Positions 50,592 to 59,452 of a DNA stretch of 64,000 nucleotides are shown here, in pieces. Numbering within the stretch: the first letter of the stretch is position 1; every line of letters begins with the position of its first letter. The position numbers were made by a program, and so were the translations under genes. Source of the DNA: Kibdelosporangium banguiense (lineage in GTDB: Bacteria > Actinomycetota > Actinomycetes > Mycobacteriales > Pseudonocardiaceae); NCBI RefSeq assembly GCF_017876405.1, contig NZ_JAGINW010000001.1, positions 2,803,203-2,867,202 on the forward strand, in the 5' to 3' direction. The notes under the pieces are model-generated. The model did no database searches and had not been told where the DNA came from. It saw only the letters and a list, made by a program, of their open reading frames with translations.

Positions 50592-53279
50592 CTATGACTG
50601 CTCGGTGACCGAGCCCGTCACCTCCTGGTTGGCTCCGGTGATCCGTGGCGACGTCGTCACGGCGAGCCGGACCTGCTCGACCGGCTCAGCCTCGGTGTCG
50701 GCGATGGTCGGAATCGAGAGCTCGGCACTGACCTCGCCACGGGGAATGGTCACTCCCACGAACAGCGGGATGTCCGACAACGGCCGGGACGGCAACGGCT
50801 CCTCACCGGTGTTCTCCCGCAACCACCCCGGGTCGACGTCCGTGGTGGACAGCTCAGGCGCGCCGTCTGCCGGCTCAAGCGCCCGGCCTTGGACGTAGAG
50901 GTTCAAGTCGATCGCTGCCGAGAGCGTCACGCGCCACTTCAGGACACCGCCCTCGGCGACGTTCCCGGCGACCGGCGTGATCGTCACCGTGGGCATGGGA
51001 TCGTCGTTGAGCACCGTGACACCGCCGGCATAGCTACCGGCCAGCGTGCCCTGGACGGCCTTCGCGTACAGCGCACGTTGGACGTCGCTGTTCCAGCGGG
51101 TGTTGCCGACGATCTCGATCGGGATCTCGATCGTCTGCTGGCCAGGCTGGATCGTCACCAGGCGCGAGGTCGTGCTGATGCCGTCCTCGTTGCGCAGGAA
51201 CAGCCGGACGGTGCCCGCGCCATTGCCTGTGACCTGGACAGGGACCTGGAGCGTCGTCGTACCGGAGTCGCCTTCCTTGACCGACGTCATGCCGACGTCG
51301 ACACGCGGCAACGCCACCGGCTGCGGGTCGGGCGTGCCGTGGTTCCAGCCGTATGCGTCAACGAGCCACACCTGCCCGCTCGCGCTTTGCGGGATCAGTT
51401 CGAGCGACGCCACCTGACGCAGGTCGATGCCGTGGAACGGCAGCGGTACGCGTACCTCCTGCGCCCACAGCGCGGTCGTTCGATCTGACGCGGGCAGACC
51501 GTCCAGTGACACCGATCCCAGACTGACGCGGCGGCCGCGTGTGTCCGTGATGGCGACGTCGAAACGGTTGGCCGTGCTGTTGCTTGGGACGATCAAGCGC
51601 ATCGCCAGGTCCCGTGAGCCGGCCAGCGACACCGCACTGCCAGGCTTGACGACCGCGGCCTGACCGGCGGCCGACCACTGCGCGGTGACCGCGAAGCGAT
51701 CAGGGTCCGTGAGACCGCGGAACATGTTGAAGCTGGGCGGTAGCGGAAACAGGTTTGGATCGGTGCACGCGGCGGCTGCGTCGGATGTGGCCTGCAGGCA
51801 CTTGCGTGCAGTGCCACTGGTCGTGGTCGCGTTGTCCGGCACGACAAACGGAGTCCGTGCGCCACCGACGGCGTGAGCCAGAACGCGAGCCGGATCTGCT
51901 GACGGTGCCCGTACGCCGGAACCGTCAAGCAACGGCAGTGCACGGTTGTCACCTGCGACAAAGACCCGCGCGGCCGTGGCAATGTAGGTCGCACCTGCGG
52001 TCTGTTGCTGCTGTGCGGTCAGCCGCGTAGGCGTCCCAGGCGAACACACCGGGTCCGGCGGATCGCTGAAAAAGTCGTCGTTGGCGGGAGCTTCGGCCTG
52101 GCCAGGCGTCCATTCCGTGTTGAAGAAGTTGTGGTTGGCGCCGACGAAGTACAGCGCGCTGTGCAGGGCCGCGCCCCGGCTGACGCCCCGCGTCGCGTCC
52201 AGGTACATCTGTCCCTGCAGGTCGAAGACGTCACCGTCGCAGCCCGGCAGGATCGTCGCGGAAGGCACGTCCGGTGCCGGGTTGTGACCGAAGATCGTCG
52301 GGCCGATCATCAGATTGCCCCGGATCTTCCAGCGCACCGGGCCGTTGTAGCCGGAGTCGCCGGGCGGCGGGCTGATGCTGTCCATCGCGGCCCGGTTGGT
52401 GCCCTCACCACCGCGCGAGTGCCCGACCAGGAAGACGTTGGACAGGTCGGCCACCGGCGCGGCCTTCACGATGTCCGGTGCGGACCCACGTCCGGCACCG
52501 GCCCAGTCCGCCCAGTCGGCCAGGTGGTGGCGGATCAGCGACGAGCGCCCCTGCGCACCGGCGTCCAGCACCCGGGCGTCCTGCCCGTTGATGCCGTTGG
52601 CCGAGATCGACACCGTCACATACCCCTGTGAGGCAAGCAGTTCCTGCGCCTGCAGGTAGCCGCGGTAACTCGGTATGGGCTTGAAACCCTCCGGGCACGG
52701 CCACGCACCACGTGACTGCGGTCCGCTGTAGCAGGTGGAGTGCCGGCCATGCAGGAACAACGCCAGCGGGCGCTTGCCCGGTGCGCCCTTGGGAGCGACC
52801 ACAACGGCCTGCATCTCGATCGGCTGCGGGTAACCCGGAAGCCCGATCGAGTCCAGTGTGTACTCGCCCTTGGTCGTCTGGAACGGGCCGGGCGTGCCCG
52901 GATCGACCCCGGCGGCCTGCAACGGAGCCGGCACCGGCGGTAGCTGCGACGCCTGCGGACGCCGCTGGTCCTTCCCATCCAGACGCCTGCCCGCGGCCCT
53001 TACCTGCAGATCGCCGAAGTCAGCGGACTGCGGCAGGGAAAGCGTGAACGTGCGGTGGTCGTCCGACGGGATCGGCAGGCCGAGCAGCCGGTCACCGGAC
53101 CAGAACTCGATCGCGGCGTCACCCATCGGAATCTGCTCCGGCGCGGTCCACACCAGTTGGGAGCCCTCGACCCGCCAGCCGGGCGGCGGCTGCGGCGCGC
53201 CGGCCGGCTGAGCCCAGCCGGGCACGGCCAAACCGGCTATCAGCAGGATCGCGGGCACGACAGTTCTCAGTAAGCGCAT
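50592..53279 (-). CDS. large secreted alpha/beta hydrolase with C-terminal Calx-beta-like domain
   Basis: 895 residues from ATG 53279. Signal peptide ~1-23 (ILLIAGLAVPGWA). The alpha/beta-hydrolase core spans ~130-560: LALFLHGRHSTCYSGP carries the HG oxyanion motif and VFLVGHSRGGEGTNRAAM the nucleophile Ser288. A beta domain with jelly-roll character follows, then from ~655 a Calx-beta-like region (TSVKEGDSGTTTLQVPVQVT; VTVLNDDPMPTVTITPVAGN; VAEGGVLKWRVTLS). It is probably a cell-surface or secreted esterase. It lies convergent between menG and the menJ-like gene, an unexpected insertion in the quinone region. Substrate unknown. Confidence 0.87.
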   Translation of the reverse strand: MRLLRTVVPAILLIAGLAVPGWAQPAGAPQPPPGWRVEGSQLVWTAPEQIPMGDAAIEFWSGDRLLGLPIPSDDHRTFTLSLPQSADFGDLQVRAAGRRLDGKDQRRPQASQLPPVPAPLQAAGVDPGTPGPFQTTKGEYTLDSIGLPGYPQPIEMQAVVVAPKGAPGKRPLALFLHGRHSTCYSGPQSRGAWPCPEGFKPIPSYRGYLQAQELLASQGYVTVSISANGINGQDARVLDAGAQGRSSLIRHHLADWADWAGAGRGSAPDIVKAAPVADLSNVFLVGHSRGGEGTNRAAMDSISPPPGDSGYNGPVRWKIRGNLMIGPTIFGHNPAPDVPSATILPGCDGDVFDLQGQMYLDATRGVSRGAALHSALYFVGANHNFFNTEWTPGQAEAPANDDFFSDPPDPVCSPGTPTRLTAQQQQTAGATYIATAARVFVAGDNRALPLLDGSGVRAPSADPARVLAHAVGGARTPFVVPDNATTTSGTARKCLQATSDAAAACTDPNLFPLPPSFNMFRGLTDPDRFAVTAQWSAAGQAAVVKPGSAVSLAGSRDLAMRLIVPSNSTANRFDVAITDTRGRRVSLGSVSLDGLPASDRTTALWAQEVRVPLPFHGIDLRQVASLELIPQSASGQVWLVDAYGWNHGTPDPQPVALPRVDVGMTSVKEGDSGTTTLQVPVQVTGNGAGTVRLFLRNEDGISTTSRLVTIQPGQQTIEIPIEIVGNTRWNSDVQRALYAKAVQGTLAGSYAGGVTVLNDDPMPTVTITPVAGNVAEGGVLKWRVTLSAAIDLNLYVQGRALEPADGAPELSTTDVDPGWLRENTGEEPLPSRPLSDIPLFVGVTIPRGEVSAELSIPTIADTEAEPVEQVRLAVTTSPRITGANQEVTGSVTEQS

Positions 53280-53420
53280 ATGGAAACCCCTCCAGTCACT
53301 ACCTGTTTACTCGAAGTAGCGACCCCCCAGGGTTTAGTCATGATCGAAAAGAACCCGTCCGCGCAGGCCACGTGTCCCTGGTCACGTGGGTGACGCGGCT
53401 AGAATTGGCCGGCGGGGAGA

Positions 53421-53438
53421 TCGTGAAAGCATTCACAA
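53421..53438. promoter_or_regulatory. candidate Rex operator upstream of menJ-like gene
   Basis: TCGTGAAAGCATTCACAA matches TTGTGAA-N4-TTCACAA at 13 of 14 fixed positions. It lies 10 bases before the GTG start, touching the Shine-Dalgarno, and ~15 bases after a -10-like TAGAAT (53400-53405). A bound repressor would block initiation or elongation. A Crp-type factor (TGTGA-N6-TCACA) is a possible alternative binder. Confidence 0.65.
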
Positions 53439-53448
53439 GGGAGCTGCC

Positions 53449-54738
53449 GTGGGTACCCGACGACGCCCGGGTGACGACGCCGAGGTCATCGTGGTCGGCG
53501 CCGGCCCAGCCGGTTCAACGGCCGCGGCCTACCTCGCCCGAGCAGGCGTGGACGTACTGCTGCTGGAGAAAAGCCAGTTCCCGCGCGAAAAGGTCTGCGG
53601 CGACGGCCTGACCCCCCGAGGCGTCAAGCAACTCATCGACCTCGGCATCGACACAAGCGAAGAAGCCGGCTGGGTGCACAACAACGCCCTGCGGATCATC
53701 ACGGGTGACCTGCAGTTGCACCTGCCCTGGCCAGAGCTGTCGTCAATGCCGCCCTACGGCGTCTCCCGAACCCGCCAGGACTTCGACGAACTACTGGCGA
53801 AAGTCGCCGAACGCGACGGCGCCCGCCTCCAACAGAACACAACAGTCATGGGAGCGGTCACCAACCACGTCGGCCGCGTCGTCGGCGTCCGCGCCAAGGT
53901 CAGCCCAGACAAGACCGAGGTCACCTACTCCGCGCCACTCGTGCTGGCCTGCGACGGCGTCTCCGCCCGCCTGGCACTTTCGGTGGGGATCGACAAGCAC
54001 GAGGACCGTCCGATGGGCGTGGCAGTCCGCCGCTACTACGCGTCGCCCCGCTCCAAGGACGACTTCATCGAGGGCCACCTCGAACTCTGGGACCGCAGCG
54101 ACCCCGCGAACCCGAAGCTCCTCCCCGGCTACGGCTGGGTCTTCCCCCTGGGTGACGGGACAGTCAACGTCGGCCTCGGCACCCTCTCGACGTCAGCCTC
54201 CTTCCGCAACACCGACTACCGAGCCCTGTTGCGCCAGTGGCTCGACGGAACCCCCGAGGAATGGGGTTTCCGCGAGGAGAACGCGATAGGAAAGATCGGT
54301 GGCGCGGGCCTGCCCATGGGCTTCAACCGAACCCCGCACTACCGTGACGGAATGCTGTTGCTAGGCGACGCAGGCGGCATGGTCAGCCCATTCAACGGCG
54401 AGGGAATCCAATCCGCGATGGAGTCCGCCAAGATCGCGGCAGAATGCGTGGTCCAGGCCCTTGCCCGGCAGGAGGGGCCCTCACGGGAGCGGGCTTTGCA
54501 GGCCTACCCAGCGGCGATGAAGGACCTCTACGGCGGCTACTACCGGCTCGGCAACCTCTTCGCGAAAATCATCGGAAAACCTAAAATCATGCGCGCCGCC
54601 ACCAAGTACGGATTGCGCGTGAACTCCCTGATCCCGCTGGTCCACAAGGGACTATCCGGCTGCTTCGACCCCCACGACGGCGACGTCGTCGACCGAATGA
54701 TCTCCGTCGCCAGCCGCATCGCCCCAGCCTTGCGCTGA
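53449..54738 (+). CDS. geranylgeranyl reductase family protein (menaquinone reductase MenJ-like)
   Basis: 429 residues from GTG 53449, five bases after AGGGAG. FAD-binding Rossmann start VIVVGAGPAGSTAAAYLARA, then VLLLEKSQFPREKVCGDGLT, VLACDGVSARLALSVGI, and the second FAD motif LLLGDAGGMVSPFNGEGIQS. These define the geranylgeranyl reductase family. The M. tuberculosis homologue MenJ (Rv0561c) saturates one isoprene unit of menaquinone, and this gene lies in the same men neighbourhood. Archaeal-type lipid reductases are an alternative family function. The Rex-like site just upstream supports a respiratory role. Confidence 0.88.
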   Translation: MGTRRRPGDDAEVIVVGAGPAGSTAAAYLARAGVDVLLLEKSQFPREKVCGDGLTPRGVKQLIDLGIDTSEEAGWVHNNALRIITGDLQLHLPWPELSSMPPYGVSRTRQDFDELLAKVAERDGARLQQNTTVMGAVTNHVGRVVGVRAKVSPDKTEVTYSAPLVLACDGVSARLALSVGIDKHEDRPMGVAVRRYYASPRSKDDFIEGHLELWDRSDPANPKLLPGYGWVFPLGDGTVNVGLGTLSTSASFRNTDYRALLRQWLDGTPEEWGFREENAIGKIGGAGLPMGFNRTPHYRDGMLLLGDAGGMVSPFNGEGIQSAMESAKIAAECVVQALARQEGPSRERALQAYPAAMKDLYGGYYRLGNLFAKIIGKPKIMRAATKYGLRVNSLIPLVHKGLSGCFDPHDGDVVDRMISVASRIAPALR

Positions 54739-55320
54739 CCTGTCACTGGTTGTGATTGTGGGTCCTTTTCTTTGGAGAGATGTGCCCTGGCCGGGCGGGC
54801 AAACCTCCCTGGTAAGTAGCGGTAGAGGTTGATCCGGGTTCCTTCGTGCGGTGTTTGTTTCTCGTGGGGGTTCGGGTTGTGGACCGGGTGCTACCGAGGA
54901 GGATGTTGTGGCCCATGCGTCCGCGGGCGCTGACCGGGGTTCCATTTTTGTCTCGGTGACCGGGGTCGAGTTCGGTAACCGGGCTCGCGTCCCGCGCGGG
55001 GGCGCTGACCCGCTGACCGGGCCCGCCAGACCTTCACCCCGCCAACCGGCGCGCTGGCCGACAGCAGCCTCACGCCGGTCAACCGACGTTGACGAAAACC
55101 CGCCCCCCATAAGAGAACAGCCCCCACCCGCCACTGGGGGGCGGCCCTGCTCCAGTCTATCGGGGAAGGCGGTTGAGCAGGGGTTTTCAAGAGGTGAACC
55201 CGTGCGGATGGGCCGTTCGCACGAGGATCACCCGGATGGTGCAGCTTGATCACAAGGGCTGTGCGATTGGGGTCACACATGGACTTGGGGGTGCGAGGGT
55301 TCCGTTCTGTGAGGCAGGTC
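54739..55320. other. long non-coding stretch before nuo promoter region
   Basis: About 580 bases with no convincing gene. Reading frames here (for example 54851-55249 plus strand) lack family similarity and sensible codon bias. CCGCCCCCCA (55100-55109) pairs exactly with 55135-55144 around a 25-base loop, a possible terminator or attenuator. Phrases related to GCTGACCGGGG recur around 54930, 54957 and 55012. Base composition of 54745-54870 is lower in GC than its surroundings. Confidence 0.6.
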
Positions 55321-55321
55321 C

Positions 55322-55327
55322 TAGACT
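55322..55327 (+). promoter_or_regulatory. -10-like TAGACT ahead of the nuo Rex sites
   Basis: TAGACT fits the high-GC actinobacterial -10 TAnnnT. A start near 55334 would place both Rex-type sites immediately downstream. The matching -35 is poor (TTCCGT, 55300-55305, 16-base spacer), so this is a weak prediction. Confidence 0.3.
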
Positions 55328-55338
55328 CCCTTCACGTC

Positions 55339-55356
55339 TTGTGAATCGCTTCACAC
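55339..55356. promoter_or_regulatory. Rex operator 1 upstream of nuoA
   Basis: TTGTGAATCGCTTCACAC matches TTGTGAA-N4-TTCACAA at 13 of 14 fixed positions. It is 32 bases (start to start) from a second, perfect site. In Streptomyces coelicolor the nuo operon is a known Rex target. The sequence also fits TGTGA-N6-TCACA of Crp-type factors. Confidence 0.82.
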
Positions 55357-55370
55357 AGTCACGAGGCAGC

Positions 55371-55388
55371 TTGTGAAGACTTTCACAA
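55371..55388. promoter_or_regulatory. Rex operator 2 upstream of nuoA (perfect match)
   Basis: TTGTGAAGACTTTCACAA is a perfect match to TTGTGAA-N4-TTCACAA. It lies 140 bases before nuoA. With site 1 the centre-to-centre distance is 32 bp, about three helical turns, so two Rex dimers would sit on the same face of the DNA. Confidence 0.88.
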
Positions 55389-55437
55389 GCTTGGCAACGG
55401 GAGTTCTTGCTGGCTAGGGGCTGAATACCCGCAGCTT

Positions 55438-55455
55438 GGTTAGGCGTGCCTAACC
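55438..55455. promoter_or_regulatory. perfect palindrome in nuoA leader
   Basis: GGTTAGGC and GCCTAACC flank a central GT, giving 8-bp perfect arms. The half-sites look like those of DtxR/IdeR iron boxes (GGTTAG/CTAACC), but the spacing is longer than the iron-box consensus. The binder is unknown. It lies 73 bases before nuoA. Confidence 0.5.
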
Positions 55456-55459
55456 AGGA

Positions 55460-55478
55460 GGGGTGTGAGGAACACCCC
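55460..55478 (+). other. hairpin in nuoA leader
   Basis: GGGGTGT (55460-55466) pairs with ACACCCC (55472-55478) around GAGGA. The loop GAGGA is purine-rich like a Shine-Dalgarno. It sits 50 bases before the nuoA start and could shape leader RNA. Confidence 0.5.
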
Positions 55479-55528
55479 TTAGGGTGCCGACGAGGGCGAT
55501 CGAGGCGCGGGAAAGGACGGCATTGTCA

Positions 55529-55927
55529 ATGGGCGACGTGCTGGCACAAGGCGGTGGTTCGGACCTCGGCTCGTACCTGCCGTTGGTGTTCCTGCTGGCG
55601 CTGGGAGCGTTGTTCGCCGGAGTGTCGGCGACGCTGGGGGCGCTGGTCGGACCTAGCCGCTACAACCGGGCCAAGATGGAGGCGTACGAGTGCGGCATCG
55701 AGCCGTCTCCGCAGCCTGTCGTCGGTGGTGGCCGCGTGCCGGTCGCGTACTACGTGACCGCGATGCTGTTCATCCTGTTCGACATCGAAATGGTCTTCCT
55801 CTACCCGTTCGCTGTCTCGGCGGACGCGTTGGGCGTGTTCGGCCTGGTGGAGATCGTCCTGTTCGTCGCGACCGTCGGTTTCGCCTACGCCTATGTCTGG
55901 CGTCGGGGCGGACTGGACTGGAACTGA
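55529..55927 (+). CDS. nuoA: NADH-quinone oxidoreductase subunit A
   Basis: 132 residues from ATG 55529; TTG 55523, which has better spacing from GAAAGGA, would add two residues. Three membrane helices (~14-36, ~68-90, ~96-118). The conserved loop [19 protein letters not shown] and the second-helix [17 protein letters not shown] (Asp-Glu pair) are diagnostic for NuoA/ND3, which lines the quinone-binding junction of complex I. First gene of the nuo operon, behind two Rex sites and a structured leader. Confidence 0.96.
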   Translation: MGDVLAQGGGSDLGSYLPLVFLLALGALFAGVSATLGALVGPSRYNRAKMEAYECGIEPSPQPVVGGGRVPVAYYVTAMLFILFDIEMVFLYPFAVSADALGVFGLVEIVLFVATVGFAYAYVWRRGGLDWN

Positions 55928-55944
55928 GGGGCGCTGAATCAAGC

Positions 55945-56505
55945 ATGGGTATCGAAGAGAAGCTTCTCCCCAACGGGATCATGCTGGCCGGCTTGGAAAA
56001 GCTGGTGAACTGGGCGCGCAAGAACTCCGTCTGGCCCGCCACGTTCGGGCTGGCGTGCTGCGCGATCGAGATGATGACCGTCGGTGGCGCCCGTTATGAC
56101 TACGCCCGGTTCGGCATGGAGCGGTTCAGTGCCAGCCCGCGGCAGGCCGACCTGATGATCGTGGCCGGCCGGGTGACCAACAAGATGGCCCCGGTGCTGC
56201 GCCAGATCTACGACCAGATGCCGGAACCCAAGTGGGTCATCGCGATGGGTGTCTGCGCCTCGTCGGGTGGCATGTTCAACAACTACGCCGTCGTGCAGGG
56301 CGTGGACCACGTCGTCCCGGTCGACATCTACCTGCCGGGCTGCCCGCCGCGGCCGGAGATGCTGCTGGACGCGATCCTCAAGCTGCATCAGCGGATCTCC
56401 GAGGAGCCGCTGGGTGCCCGCCGCGCCGCGACGCTGCTGGAGCAGGGCTTCCAGCCGGCCGAGCTGATCCCGTCCTCCGAGCGCTACGCCAAGAAGAAGG
56501 GCTGA
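55945..56505 (+). CDS. nuoB: NADH-quinone oxidoreductase subunit B
   Basis: 186 residues from ATG 55945. It carries cluster N2, the last Fe-S centre before the quinone. Ligands are seen as the tandem cysteines in LACCAIEMM, the Cys in [12 protein letters not shown] and the Cys in [35 protein letters not shown] and [12 protein letters not shown] are signature sequences. The protein sits in the peripheral arm at the membrane junction with NuoC and NuoD. Three bases separate it from nuoC. Confidence 0.98.
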   Translation: MGIEEKLLPNGIMLAGLEKLVNWARKNSVWPATFGLACCAIEMMTVGGARYDYARFGMERFSASPRQADLMIVAGRVTNKMAPVLRQIYDQMPEPKWVIAMGVCASSGGMFNNYAVVQGVDHVVPVDIYLPGCPPRPEMLLDAILKLHQRISEEPLGARRAATLLEQGFQPAELIPSSERYAKKKG

Positions 56506-56508
56506 GCG

Positions 56509-57249
56509 GTGACTACCCCAGGCGACGAGCAGTCGAGCGCCGAGCGTCCCGAGTCCGGTCTGGAAACCCAGGACGCCACCCCGAAGCCGGGTGTCGTGGC
56601 CGGCAAGTCCCGGCAGGGCATGTTCGGTGTCACCGGCTCCGGTGACACTTCCGGCTTCGGTGGCCTGCAGTTGCCGGCGTACAGCCCGCCGCCCGCGGAG
56701 CGGCCGTACGGCGGCTGGTTCGACGAGGTGACCGACGAGATGGTGGCGGCGTTCTCCCGCCGCAACATCCCGGCCGAGGCGATCCTGCAGGTCACTGTGG
56801 ACCGCGGCGAGATCACGTACTACATCGCCCGCGAGCACCTGCTCAAGATCTGCCAGACGCTGCGCGACGAGCCCGCCCTGAAGTTCGAGCTGTGCAGCTC
56901 GGTGTCCGGTGTGGACTACGGCGTGGACATCCCGCAGCGGCTGCACTCGGTCTACCACCTGACATCGATGACCTACCGGCGTCGGATCCGCCTCGAGGTC
57001 TGCGTCGACGTCGAGGACGCACACGTGCCCAGCGTCGTGGGCGTGTACCCCACGGCGGACTGGCAGGAGCGGGAAGCCTGGGACATGTACGGGATCGTCT
57101 ACGACGGCCACCCGGCACTGACCCGGATCCTCATGCCGGACGACTGGGACGGCCACCCGCAGCGCAAGGACTACCCGCTCGGCGGCATCCCGGTTGAGTA
57201 CAAGGGCGCGGAGATCCCACCGCCCGACCAGCGGAGGTCTTACTCGTGA
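56509..57249 (+). CDS. nuoC: NADH-quinone oxidoreductase subunit C
   Basis: 246 residues from GTG 56509. An actinobacterial N-terminal extension of ~60 polar residues precedes the 30-kDa-subunit domain: [60 protein letters not shown] and the signature [17 protein letters not shown]. NuoC is a structural subunit of the quinone-proximal module with no cofactor. It overlaps nuoD by four bases and is not fused to it, unlike in E. coli. Confidence 0.97.
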   Translation: MTTPGDEQSSAERPESGLETQDATPKPGVVAGKSRQGMFGVTGSGDTSGFGGLQLPAYSPPPAERPYGGWFDEVTDEMVAAFSRRNIPAEAILQVTVDRGEITYYIAREHLLKICQTLRDEPALKFELCSSVSGVDYGVDIPQRLHSVYHLTSMTYRRRIRLEVCVDVEDAHVPSVVGVYPTADWQEREAWDMYGIVYDGHPALTRILMPDDWDGHPQRKDYPLGGIPVEYKGAEIPPPDQRRSYS

Positions 57250-58592
57250 CCACGAACCCGACTGACTCCAGCACCACCACCGGCGACCCGTACGCCGCCG
57301 AAGCGCGCCAGACCACCGAAGGCCCGGTCTACACCCTCACCGGTGGCGACTGGGACCAGGTGCTCGAGGACGCCTCGCACGACGAGCGCATGGTGATCAA
57401 CCTCGGCCCGCAGCACCCGTCCACGCACGGCGTGCTCCGCCTGGTGATCGAGATCGAGGGCGAGACGGTCACCCAGGCCCGGTCGGTGATCGGCTACCTG
57501 CACACCGGGATCGAGAAGAACTGCGAGTACCGGACGTGGACGCAGGGCGTCACGTTCATCACCCGCACCGACTACCTGGCGCCGCTTTCGCACGAGACCG
57601 CGTACTGCATGGGTGTCGAGAAGCTGCTCGGCATCGAGGCGCCGCGCCGGGCCCAGCTGATCCGCCAGCTGCTGCTGGAGATCAACCGGATCTCGTCGCA
57701 CTTCGTCTACCTGGCCACCGGCGGTATGGAGCTGGGCTCCACCACCGCGGCCGCGCTCGGCTTCCGTGAGCGCGAGGTGCTGCTGCACACGCTCGAGTAC
57801 ATCACCGGGCTGCGGATGAACCACGCGTTCATCCGGCCGGGCGGCGTCGCTCAGGACCTTCCGGAGGACTGGAAGGAGTACCTGACGAAGTTCGTCAAGA
57901 CGATGGAAGAGCGCATCGCCATGTACCACAAGCTGTTCACGGGACAGCCGGTGTGGCGCAACCGCCTCAAGGACGTCGGCTACCTGCCGCTGGACGGCTG
58001 CCTGGCGCTCGGTGTGACCGGCCCGGTGCTGCGCTCCGCGGGCCTGGCCTGGGACCAGCGCAAGATCGAGCCGTACCTGGCCTACGAAGAGGTCGACTTC
58101 GAGGTCCCGACGTCCACCGACGCGGACTGCTGGGCGCGTTATCTCATCCGGATGGAGGAGATGACCCAGTCGCTCAAGATCATCAAGCAGACGATGAAGC
58201 TGATCGAGCCGGGCCCGGTCATGGTGGAGGACAAGAAGGTCGCGTGGCCCGCGCAGCTCACGATCGGCCCGGACGGCATGGGCAACTCGCTCGAGCACGT
58301 CCGCAAGATCATGGGCCAGTCGATGGAGTCGCTGATCCATCACTTCAAGCTGGTGACCGAGGGCTTCCACGTGCCGGCCGGCCAGGTGTACACCTCAGTC
58401 GAGTCGCCGCGCGGCGAGCTGGGCTACCACCTGGTGTCCGACGGCGGCACGCGCCCGTTGCGCGTGCACTCGCGGGAACCAAGCTTCATCAACCTGCAGT
58501 CCATGCCCGCCATGGCCGAGGGCGGGCTGATCGCGGACCTGATCGCCGCGGTCGCCTCGATCGATCCTGTCATGGGTGGTGTTGACCGATGA
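57246..58592 (+). CDS. nuoD: NADH-quinone oxidoreductase subunit D
   Basis: 448 residues from GTG 57246. The 49-kDa subunit that forms the quinone pocket with Nuo[21 protein letters not shown] contains the quinone-head His; [39 protein letters not shown] and the C-terminal [20 protein letters not shown] are conserved. Evolutionarily a [NiFe]-hydrogenase large subunit without its metal site. Start and stop overlap the neighbours by four bases. Confidence 0.98.
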   Translation: MTTNPTDSSTTTGDPYAAEARQTTEGPVYTLTGGDWDQVLEDASHDERMVINLGPQHPSTHGVLRLVIEIEGETVTQARSVIGYLHTGIEKNCEYRTWTQGVTFITRTDYLAPLSHETAYCMGVEKLLGIEAPRRAQLIRQLLLEINRISSHFVYLATGGMELGSTTAAALGFREREVLLHTLEYITGLRMNHAFIRPGGVAQDLPEDWKEYLTKFVKTMEERIAMYHKLFTGQPVWRNRLKDVGYLPLDGCLALGVTGPVLRSAGLAWDQRKIEPYLAYEEVDFEVPTSTDADCWARYLIRMEEMTQSLKIIKQTMKLIEPGPVMVEDKKVAWPAQLTIGPDGMGNSLEHVRKIMGQSMESLIHHFKLVTEGFHVPAGQVYTSVESPRGELGYHLVSDGGTRPLRVHSREPSFINLQSMPAMAEGGLIADLIAAVASIDPVMGGVDR

Positions 58593-59452
58593 CCACTTCC
58601 GGTCCAGGGCAGACCTACGGCGGCTCGTCCGTCGGCGGCGGCCCGACCTACCAGTCCACTGTGGACGACTCGCGAGAGGCCGCGGTCGCTTCGGTGCTGG
58701 GGCCTGAGCAGACCGCGAAGCTGGTCAGCGAGGTCCGCGAGGACCTGAGCGTGTTCGACGGCATCGTGGACAAGGCGCGTGCGCTCATCGCGCGCTATCC
58801 GCAGTCCCGCTCGGCACTGCTGCCGATGCTGCATCTGGTGCAGTCCGTGCAGGGGTACGTCAGCCAGGCCGGGATCCAGTTCTGCGCAAGGGAACTGGAG
58901 CTCGCACCGGCTGAGGTCAGCGCGGTGGCGACGTTCTACACGATGTACAAGCGCAAGCCCTGCGGTGAGCACCTGGTCAGCATCTGCACCAACACGTTGT
59001 GCGCGGCGCTCGGCGGCGACGACATCTACAAGACCGTGCGTGAGCACCTCGGTGAGCCCGGCAAGCCGTTGGGGCACGAGGAAACCGTCGGTACCCCGGG
59101 CGAGCCGGGCTCGATCACCGTCGAGCACGCGGAATGCCTGGCGGCCTGCGACCTCGGTCCGGTGCTGCAGGTCAACTACGAGTTCTACGACAACCAGACG
59201 CCCGAGAAGGCGGTCGAACTGGTGGACGCCCTGCGGCGCGGCGAGAAGCCCGCGCCGAGCAGGGGTGCCCCGCTGACCGACTTCAAGGACGTCTCGCTGC
59301 AGCTCGCCGGGTTCTTCGAGCGTGAGTCCGATGTGGACGGACCGTCCGCGGCGGCCGAGACGCTGGCCGGCGCGCAGCTGGCGAGCGACCGCGGCTGGAC
59401 CGCGCCCGCGATGCCCGCGAAGGTCGAGTTCCCTGACCTGGAGAAAAAATGA
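58589..59452 (+). CDS. nuoE: NADH-quinone oxidoreductase subunit E
   Basis: 287 residues from ATG 58589. It binds the 2Fe-2S cluster N1a: the ligands are CTNTLC (Cys-x4-Cys) and ECLAAC (Cys-x3-Cys), in the thioredoxin-like half. The helical N-terminal half has [20 protein letters not shown] and [18 protein letters not shown]. Longer than E. coli NuoE (166) because of N- and C-terminal extensions usual in actinobacteria. Part of the NADH-input module with NuoF and NuoG. Confidence 0.97.
   Translation: MTTSGPGQTYGGSSVGGGPTYQSTVDDSREAAVASVLGPEQTAKLVSEVREDLSVFDGIVDKARALIARYPQSRSALLPMLHLVQSVQGYVSQAGIQFCARELELAPAEVSAVATFYTMYKRKPCGEHLVSICTNTLCAALGGDDIYKTVREHLGEPGKPLGHEETVGTPGEPGSITVEHAECLAACDLGPVLQVNYEFYDNQTPEKAVELVDALRRGEKPAPSRGAPLTDFKDVSLQLAGFFERESDVDGPSAAAETLAGAQLASDRGWTAPAMPAKVEFPDLEKK

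Noticed and set aside
54851..55249. A 132-codon plus-strand frame in the pre-nuo gap
   Set aside because: Pro/Arg/Gly-rich with no hydrophobic core, no family resemblance and no ribosome site; treated as non-coding.
55438..55455. IdeR/DtxR iron box
   Set aside because: The GGTTAG/CTAACC half-sites are right, but they are six bases apart instead of the one base of the consensus core. Kept only as an unassigned palindrome.
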